A DNA stretch of 64,000 bases, taken from NCBI GenBank assembly GCA_022813625.1, contig JAKLMB010000006.1, positions 1-64,000 on the forward strand. The letters run 5' to 3'. Made by a program: the position numbers and the translations under genes. Within the stretch, counting starts at the first letter, position 1, and every line of letters begins with the position of its first letter. The DNA is from Aaosphaeria pasadenensis. Its lineage: Eukaryota > Ascomycota > Dothideomycetes > Pleosporales. A model generated the notes under the pieces. That model ran no database searches and was not told the DNA's origin. It saw only the letters and a list, made by a program, of their open reading frames with translations. Below are positions 55,205 through 64,000 of the stretch, in pieces.

Positions 55205-57690
55205 ATTAATTAGCTCCCGCGGTGGTAATAGCTTCTTTTGGGGTGTTGTGGTAGATTTGATACAGATCTGCTCGTGTCGGAAGGAAGATACTCGCTAGGA
55301 GGTGGTGTTGTTGGTTTCAGGTCGATCGTATGTCATGATTGTCTTAGGTAGTTTACCTCCAGACAGAACTTCACGGAAACATAGTACATCAGACCTGACT
55401 AAGTGCGCAATCGTGAACAGTGGATATTAGTCGTAGACTAGTAGCAGGTGAACATTTTCCCGCCGAGTGCTTGTAGTAGGAATAAAGGATGTCATGCGGA
55501 TCGGAGATTTTCGGACGATCCATGGGTGTTAACAACCTCGTCGTATCTTAATAATTATTGATTTTGATTGAAGTAGACTGTAGTAGCGTTGTGTCCCCAA
55601 GGACGGCACTACGCATAACAAGTGGGGCCGGCCCATACGCTTGCGTGCGCGGTTCGATACTGGTGAATTGTGAATTTTCCGATAGATCTCTACAGATGGA
55701 GAACGATCGTGAAAAGCTTTTCGTTTTTTCAAAGAGGGTTGATAGCAATAGTAAGTTTTGTCATTAGCTGAACCGCTTTGTGCTTGTGTGTGTACGCCAT
55801 GCGACAGGCAGCAGGCGTTCAAGAAAGAGGCAGGGCAAGGCCCAAGCAGACACGGCAGGCAACGTCAGACAGGAGCCTGCGCAAAGCAGGAGGTGCATTA
55901 CGCTAAGCCGCAACGTCGATCAACGGTGATCTCTTGTGCTTGTCAAGCGAGGCGCGAGGGTTTTGTGCTGCGCTGCATGTGGTGGATCTGCGCATTGCTG
56001 CTCAGAAAAGGGTTTAATGATCATTCTTTGGCAACGAACACCTCTGGCGAAGACTTTATTCCTTTGGCAACACGTAGTTCTTTCCCCCCTTCACTGATGG
56101 TTAGGTGCTGTACCACGCCCAGCGTATTTGCAGTGCTGCAGCCAGCCGGCGAAGGCTTCTCGCATGTTCAGCCTTGTTGAACACAAACGAAGTTTGACTG
56201 AATGATTGGCTAGAAGTGTGTGGAGTACAGCTGGCAGATTCGACAGGTGTCCTATGAAGATGCATGCAGGCCGTACACAGTAGGTTACTCAAGTCTGAAC
56301 GAGAAGTGTCGACTGGCATGCGATGCTTACTAGATCCGATAATGTATGCATTCACAAAACAACGACAAAATGAACATGTTACACCGTATTGAGTGTATGC
56401 TCTGTAAAGGTAAACCACGAAACGTCAGATCTAGTACGGAGTAATGATGATGAATGATGAACCGAATCTCTAAAGCTGAGATGAGATGCGATGCGATGTG
56501 GTGGCTGGAAGGCTGACGAGGTAGCCTGGGAGCGACCGGCAAGAAGATTTTCCTGAATACAAAGCAAATGAGGCAGTCGGGCCATATCGGGATTAGCTTG
56601 ACCAGACGAGGCGCGAACGAGCAGAGAACGGAAGAGACAGATATGTACTCCGTCGACTCGACGAGATAACAGGCCAAGCAAGAGGCGGGGTGTAATATTA
56701 AAATTATTATTATTATTGTTTACTTTATCATTATCATTATGTGAGAGCTTTGTGGGAAGGTATGAGTACTGTGTACATATGTTGTACGGAGTGAGAGGGA
56801 GAATGGGAAGAAAGCAACAAGAAGTTGGGAAGCGCGACGGGACCACGGTCAGCTCTTTCATCCTGCGCTTCTCTCCTGCCACCAGCCAATCGCTGCCCGT
56901 AGCCCGTCTACCCCGGAGCACCCAGGGGAAAGAGCGTACGAAGGACCTGCCATGCGACAGCAGAACACACCTCGTTACACGTCCAAGAATAACATAGTCA
57001 GGCAATAGATATCGCGGAAATGAAACAAAGTTCACAAACGAGTACGGAGTAGTATTCTATTGATGGTTTTGGACTCTCGAGGTTGAATAATGAAGATGAT
57101 GATGGGGAAGACTTTTCTGCTCAAAAGGGTGAAACGGGCCCGTGCTGCGCGCCAAGAACTTTTTAACACACCCGTGGACGGGCTGGCTACATAAGAAGGT
57201 AGAAGTAAAACTCGCTCGCCTCCCACCAAAAAACGGATTCACCCACCCACCCCTTCAATCGACCAGCGGCAGAACAGGGATCACACCCATCATCACACAG
57301 CACAGCACAGCACAACACAACACGCTGCACCTCGTCCCCATTTCGGGCACGTGACCTTATTCATTCACCCTCACCTATCCACCATTATTGAATGAACCGT
57401 CACTACTCTAGTCGACTAGGCATCAACCATCACATCCACACAGAAAGGAAGGTGTCGTCGCATCATCACAAAATTAATTGATTGATTGATTATCACCATT
57501 ATCATCATATCATCGTCGCCCATCTCTTTCTCGCCTGTCTCACACTCTATAACGAATGATTGAATTCATTGTTCCCACGCCCTACTGATGGCTGTGCCTC
57601 CCATCCACCCAACTGCCCTCCTTTAATTTATAATAACCGTAACCCGGTCGGCACCAAACTAAGCCGACCCATCATCAACCCATCGCAATC
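55205..57690. other. Spacer upstream of MOT1
   Basis: About 2.5 kb, no supportable gene. ORF 56379-57035 (-) is low complexity with an Asn run from an ATT repeat at 56703-56717. TACTCCGTA copies on the minus strand at 56435 and 57043. The right end should hold the MOT1 promoter and leader. Confidence 0.5.
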
Positions 57691-60600
57691 ATGAGGTACG
57701 TACATCTTCCGCTTGCTGCATGCACGTGTGCATGTATGCATCTTCCAATTCTATTATTTTACTAACCACTCTCACAGTGCCACAAGATTGGATCGCCTCG
57801 TGACGTAAGTCTACAGTTCTCCGTCCCCGGAAATCTTCTCAATTTCCCTCTATTGCACGGCGCGCAGCGCATCATTGTTTTACACCCATTCACTACCTTC
57901 TATTAATTTCCCTCATGTTTCTTCGCTGACATTTGCCAAGCCTCCTCGAGACCGGCAGCACCGCATTGATTCGCAACACGGCTGCAGACCAACTCGCAGA
58001 TGTCCAAAAGCAACATCCTGATGAGCTATTCAATCTACTAACCCGCGTCATTCCCTATCTTCGGTCCAAGAGCTGGGATACTCGTGTCGCTGCCGCCAAA
58101 GCTGTGGGCGGCATCGTCGGTAATGCCGAAAAGTTTGACCCCAATGCCGAAGACGAGCCCATCAAGCCAGAGGCGAAATCCGAAGCGAACGGCCATGTCA
58201 AATCGGAGGATGAGACAAACGGTTCGGCCGTGAAGAAAGAGGAGAATGGGGATGAAACCCTGACATCAAACGAGAATCAGCTCGAGCTCTCTGCCCTCGA
58301 TCTGCCCTCGATCTTAAAATTCGGTAAAACATTGCTGGGTAGCGCCGGTAGAGAGTACGACTACAAGATGGCCGCTATGGACCCCGCAGATCGCCTCAAG
58401 CACCAGAAAAAGACACTTACCGCCCGACTTGGCCTGGGCGGTGAGTACATCGAAGAGGAGCTCGTCAACGAGAATGACATAACTGCACAAACTCCAGGAC
58501 CAAAAACACCTGCAACGCATCGCATCGACACCAACGTTGCTCGTACTGATAGCGTTCCATCTGCTGTTGCATCATCATCACCACCTCCAGGTGCCACACC
58601 TACGGGTGGCGAGCAGTCGGGCCTCAGCAAGCGACAGCTGAACATGCTTAAGAGAAAGGCGAAGAAAGATCTGCATAATAAGGCTAACAAAGTCCAAATC
58701 GTTGACCTTGGCCCTCGTCGTCAAAACTCTCAAAATGAGCAACCGCAGACTCCATCAAATTCATCACAACCACATGCCATCAAACAGGAAAGCAAGCAGG
58801 AGAATGGCGAGGAGGGCGACGGGGTTGGGGACTACTTTTCACTCGATCGCAAGGGAGGTGACGATGATTCTAAGTTTGTCAAGGAGTTCAAGGGCGCGCC
58901 GATACCAGACAAATCGTCATTCCAGACAGAATCGGAGGAGGAGGGCCTCGAGTGGCCATACGAGAGGGTGACCGAATTCCTGACTGTGGAACTGTTCGAT
59001 CCCTCATGGGAAGTTCGTCATGGTGCCGCCATGGGTCTTCGTGAAATCCTCCGCGTTCATGGCGGTGGCGCTGGAAGAGTGAAGAGCAAAACGCGCTCCC
59101 AGAATGATTTGTCCAACCAGAAGTGGCTCAATGATATTGCATGCCGAATTTGCTGCGTCTTTATGCTCGATCGTTTTGCCGACTACACATCTGACAATGC
59201 AGTAGCGCCAATACGTGAAACAGCAGGCCAAGCACTGGGAGCCCTGTTACAGCATCTTTCGCGAGAGAATGTCATCGCCACCTTTCATGTCCTCCACCGT
59301 CTCATCTTCCAGCCAGGAAGCGAGGACATGGCCATTTGGCAAGTCTGCCAGGGCGGTATGATAGGTCTTCGCTACCTTGTCGCGGTACGGAACGATCTGC
59401 TCCTAGATGATGCCGACTTAATGGATGGCGTTTTAGCGGCAGTCATCAAGGGCCTCTCCGATTATGACGACGACGTTCGGGCAATCAGCGCAGCTACTCT
59501 GATTCCTGTCGCCAAGGAATTTGTTGAAATGCGACCCAATACTCTGGAGAATCTCATCAACCAAGTATGGTCGTGTCTTTCGAATCTGCAAGACGACTTG
59601 AGTGCCAGTACTGGTTTCATCATGGACCTGCTCGCCAAACTTTGTAGTTTCCCCGAGGTCCTCAAAGCCATGCAAGCCAATGCCCGTCATGACCCATCGC
59701 AGTCGTTTCACGAATTAGTACCAAGGCTCTTCCCTTTCCTACGTCACACTATTACCAGTGTTCGCGCTGCAGTACTAAGAGCTTTGACGACTTTCCTCAA
59801 CATCCAGGACTCTGGCTCTGATGGGTGGATCGACAGCAAAGCCTTGCAGTTGATTTTCCAGAACATTCTCCTTGAACGGAATGAGGGAGTATTGAAGCTG
59901 TCGATGCAATTATGGACTGCCGTTATCGATAGCCTTGTTGATGGTGAGAATCAATTGCCTACGCACCTCACACCAATTCTAGGTTCAATAATTCCGTTAA
60001 CGCTCACTCCCATCGGCGTTCCTCGCCATCCAATCGCTATGGACCCCTCTCTCCTCATCCGCCCATCCGGACAAGCAATGGGCTTACCACCTAGCATGCA
60101 ACAGAGTCGAAGATCCACACCACCTGGTTCGACCGGCGAACCGAATGCGAAGAAGAGAAAGAAGTCGCGTATGGGCAAGGAGGAGTCCACCCCGACACCT
60201 TCCACGCCATCTCATAATGTGGATGGCCACATGATCACGGGTGATCTAGAACTCGTTGGTGCTGAAGTCATGGTTCGATCCAGGATATTTGCTGCTCAAG
60301 CTCTTGGAAAAGCCATGGCCGTCTGGCCTGAGCAAACACGCCTAGAGACCTTCAAGTCCAAACTACTCCCTCCACTGTCGTCAACCAATTCTACTACCCA
60401 GTTGACGGCAGCCATGGTCATTGAAGAGTTCGGTAAGCTACTGGCCAGCAAGGACGCACTCTCTAGCTCCTTTGCTGAAGCCCTTGTTCCGGTTGTGGAA
60501 GGAGAGAGGCCGACCGCGTATGAAGACCTGGTTCCCAAGCTTCTCGTCGTCCGCACACGCTGCACAGTGTTGTTGAACATCTTCCGCGATGCCGGTGTTA

Positions 60601-63600
60601 CAAGTCTCCCGCAGATTGCTGTGGTTGTGCAAGGCGATCCTTCTGCAAGCCAGTATGCATTCTCTACTGCAGATGCTGATAAGATCATCGACGTTCAATT
60701 TGAAAAAATGAAGAAAGCTATGAATCCTGCCAATCGCTTGCTTTTTATAAATCAATTAGAAGCAGCGAGGCAGGAAGTAGAGACTACGCTCCAGGAGGCC
60801 AAGGACATCAAAGAAGAACGCGACATCAGAATCAAGGCGGCTGCTGCAGGCGCTTTGGTTGCACTTAACTCTCCACCCAAGAAGCCCGCGTTGACTATCA
60901 AAGCAATGATGGACAGTGTGAAGAAGGAGGAGAATATAGACCTGCAAAGACGTTCAGCTGCTGCTGTCGCCGGACTTATTTTCCACCTTGTCAATGCTAA
61001 GAAACCAGTCGTTGTAAACAAGGTCGTAGGAAATCTGGTTAAGTTCTACTGCATGGAAACTGCAGAAACGCCAGAATTCCACGGCCATGCACATATCGAA
61101 ACCGGCATTCTCACTTTGAAGAAAGATGAGGACATCCGCGATCATCCGGATGCTGCTAAGTTTGCAGAAGAATCCAAGGCTGCCCGTATTACACGTCGGG
61201 GTGCGCGTGAAGCCCTAGAGCAAGTTGCCGAGAAGTTTGGGAGCGAAGTATTCGAAAAGGTGCCAATTTTGAAAGATCTGATCGAATCTCCCATCAAACG
61301 CGCCTTCACCGAAGATACACTCCCTGCCGAGATTGCCGCTGAAGATGGAGTCTTCGGCCAGGAAGTCGTCGACGGTCTGTCGACACTACGAGCCCTCGTC
61401 GGTAAATTTCATCCCGATGTTCGCGACTTCGTCAAGGATCTTTTACCGCTCATCGCCAAAGCTCTACAATCTAAACTCTACGTTCTACGCTATGCGGCTG
61501 CTAAGTGCTTTGCCACAATCTGTAGCGTCATGTCTGTTGAAGGCATCACCATGCTTGTAGAGAATGTCCTTCCAGGAATCAACAACGCCGGCAACGTGCA
61601 CAGCCGCCAAGGTGCGATCGAATGCATTTATCATCTGATCCACGTCATGGAGGACGCCATCCTTCCCTATGTCATCTTCCTCATTACCCCAGTTTTGGGA
61701 AGGATGAGTGACTCTGACAATGATGTCCGACTCTTAGCCACCACTAGCTTCGCAACCTTAGTCAAGCTTGTTCCTCTTGAGGCCGGTATTCCCGACCCAC
61801 CTGGTCTACCCGAAAGCCTCTTGAAGGGTCGAGACCGAGAACGCAAATTTGTTGCGCAGATGCTCGATGCTAAGAAGGTTGAGCCCTTCGAAATCCCTGT
61901 CGGGATCAAGGCGACTCTACGGTCATACCAGCAAGATGGTGTCAACTGGCTTGCGTTCCTCAATCGGTACAACCTTCATGGCATTCTTTGTGACGACATG
62001 GGCCTCGGAAAGACCTTGCAAACCCTTTGCATGGTGGCCAGTGACCATCATCTCCGCGCTGAGGAATTTGCGAAGACCCAGGATCCCAATTTCCGCCGCC
62101 TACCTTCTCTCATTGTCTGCCCTCCAACGCTGTCTGGCCATTGGCAGCAGGAGATTCGACAATATGCTCCGTTCCTACGTTCAGTCGCATATGTTGGATC
62201 ACCTTCCGTCCGCCAACAGTACAGATCGCAATTGAATGATGTCGACATTGTCATCACATCTTATGACATTTGCCGTAACGATAATGACATCTTGAAGCCT
62301 TTTGCGTGGAATTACTGTGTTCTTGATGAAGGCCACCTTATCAAGAACTCAAAGTCCAAGACCAGTCAAAGTGTCAAGAATTTTCAGTCCAACCATCGTT
62401 TGATTCTTTCTGGTACTCCTATTCAGAACAATGTGCTCGAGCTCTGGTCTCTCTTTGACTTCCTTATGCCAGGCTTTTTGGGTTCGGAGAAAGTCTTCCA
62501 GGAGCGCTTTGCTAAGCCTATCGCGGCGTCTCGCTTCGCCAAATCGTCGTCCAAGGAACAGGAGAAGGGTGCGCTCGCAATCGAAGCGCTCCACAAGCAA
62601 GTCTTGCCTTTCTTGCTTCGCAGACTCAAAGAAGAGGTCCTCGATGATCTACCTCCAAAGATCCTGCAGAATTACTACTGTGATCTTTCAGACCTCCAGA
62701 GGAAGCTGTTTGAAGACTTTACCAAGAAGGAAGGTAAAGAGATACAGAATAAAGCCGGCGCTGCGGACCGAGAGAGTAAGCAGCATATTTTCCAAGCCCT
62801 GCAGTACATGAAGAAGCTCTGCAATTCTCCGGCAATGGTCATAAAGCCAACGCACAAGCAATATGACGCGACCCAACACTACCTAAAACAACACAACACA
62901 TCCCTTGAAGACATCGCCCACGCTCCTAAACTCGGGGCTCTGAAAGACCTGCTGGTCGACTGCGGCATAGGCGCTGCTGATGTCGAGAAAGACAAGAGTG
63001 CAAACTCAAACGGCGACTTGCCCGAAGCAGTGTCCCAGCATCGCGCTCTTGTGTTCTGTCAAATGAAGGAAATGCTGGATTTGGTGCAGACCAACGTTCT
63101 GCAGAAGATGTTGCCTTCTGTGCAGTACATGCGTCTCGATGGCTCTGTGGATGCCACCAAACGCCAGGACATCGTCAACAAGTTCAACTCTGATCCATCC
63201 TACGATGTCCTCCTGTTGACAACTTCTGTCGGTGGATTGGGTCTTAATTTGACCGGAGCCGATACCGTCATTTTTGTCGAACATGATTGGAATCCTCAAA
63301 AGGATATTCAGGCCATGGACCGCGCGCATCGCATTGGTCAGAAGAAGGTTGTCAACGTCTACCGCATCGTTACCCGTGGTACCCTCGAGGAGAAGATTCT
63401 CAAGTAAGTTCAGCTACTTCACTCACCTTTGAGTACGATACTAATGAGTTCGCAGTCTTCAACGATTCAAGATCGACGTTGCTTCTACTGTTGTCAATCA
63501 ACAGAACGCAGGTCTAGGTTCTATGCAAACAGACCAGATTCTCGACCTCTTCAATGTATCGGCCGACTCTGCTGATCCTGCAGCTTTGCCTCCCCCGCCA

Positions 63601-63771
63601 TCGAACGACAATGGAACGGGCATTGACGAAAATGACGCTGTTGATGCTACCGGTGCTGTGCGTGAAAAGGGACAGAAGGGCTTCCTCGACGAACTGGGTG
63701 AGCTCTGGGATGAGAGACAATACGAAGAAGAATTTGACCTCGAAGGTTTCTTGGGCAAGATGAAGAAATGA
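57691..63771 (+). CDS. MOT1: Mot1/BTAF1 SNF2-family TBP-removing ATPase
   Basis: Model: exons 57691-57695, 57778-57804, 57941-63403 and 63456-63771 (1936 aa); introns 82, 136 and 52 nt. The first coding exon is only 5 nt (ATGAG); splicing gives MSATRLDRLVTLLETGST, the expected family start. The N-terminal 1,270 residues are HEAT repeats that grip TBP, with a Lys/Glu-rich linker (about 60-330). The SNF2 ATPase follows: Walker A DMGLGKT (Lys 1368), DEGH at 1473-1476, SGTPIQNNVLELWSLFDFL, and helicase C motifs MRLDGSVDATKRQ, LLTTSVGGLGLNLTGAD and AHRIGQKKVVNVYR. The C-terminus keeps FNVSADSADP and the FLDELGELWDERQYEEEF helix. It strips TBP from TATA DNA using ATP and redistributes it in the nucleus. 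It appears complete and intact. Confidence 0.96.
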
Positions 63772-64000
63772 GCCCCTGGAGTCGGATGAGGTCCATGTAA
63801 GATGGTGCTTGACACCGGGGAAGGGGAGGGAGGCTCCCGACCTCGTTTGATTCCAATACATAATAGGGTGACACAATTACTGCTGCAAGTGCGCGGCAAG
63901 GCGTTTCTTGGTTGATCTATGGAAGGCATTTGCATACTTCCTCATGCATGCGCAAGTCATGGCGATGGTCTAGTTCAAGGTTCCCGCAGTCACTGTGGGC
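63772..64000. other. MOT1 3' flank
   Basis: 229 bp to the window edge; 3' UTR only, no gene visible. Confidence 0.5.

Noticed and set aside
56379..57035. 218-codon minus-strand ORF upstream of MOT1
   Set aside because: Contains an Asn run from a simple repeat, has no domain and has random-looking codon use.

Overview
The window is nuclear DNA of a filamentous ascomycete (Pezizomycotina). Short GT-AG introns of 50-225 nt carry CTAAC/CTGAC branch points. The gene set (Pal1, PAS kinase, Stb3, a Zn2Cys6 factor with a fungal middle homology domain, a very short metallothionein) is typical of these fungi. Spacers carry the short motif TACTCCGTA and one AT-rich, TpA-rich patch that looks RIP-mutated. 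A Dothideomycete or Eurotiomycete would fit, but the class is inference. I see no bacterial operon, CRISPR array, complete tRNA or rRNA.

Layout. 1-16 kb is a minus-strand run: PAS kinase, an aftiphilin/Laa2-like AP-1 accessory protein, a RAD51-paralogue-like protein and Pal1, followed by a 3 kb simple-repeat-rich spacer. 16-21 kb holds MED31 and a TBC1D5-like Rab GAP on the plus strand. At 21.4 kb is a 25-residue metallothionein (minus) whose stop codon is split by an intron. 21.5-30 kb is mostly empty apart from STB3 (minus). At 30-34 kb TOP3 (minus) and a DUF1295 steroid-reductase-like membrane protein (plus) diverge from a 338 bp promoter. 35-43 kb has an unrecognised 273-aa protein (plus), TPT1 (minus), a doubtful small gene (minus) and a Zn2Cys6 transcription factor (minus). 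43-48 kb is a 5 kb gene-poor spacer. 48-52.5 kb has ribosomal protein uL13/RPL16 and an acyl-CoA synthetase (both plus). 52.9-55.2 kb is a decayed, repeat-flanked island with broken minus-strand ORFs. 57.7-63.8 kb is MOT1 (plus), complete with a 5-nt first coding exon.

The genes are ordinary housekeeping and regulatory genes, and I see no metabolic cluster. Thematic links are loose: transcription (MED31, MOT1, STB3, Zn2Cys6 factor), genome stability (TOP3, RAD51 paralogue), membrane traffic and morphology (AP-1 accessory, TBC, Pal1), and growth and nutrient control (PAS kinase, STB3, RPL16). Exon boundaries were derived by hand from splice signals and frame; each multi-exon model given sums to a whole number of codons. 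The most noteworthy items are the metallothionein, the degenerate Walker A of the RAD51 paralogue, the enriched spacer motif, the dispersed repeat family with its RIP-like island, and the RGG insertion in TOP3.
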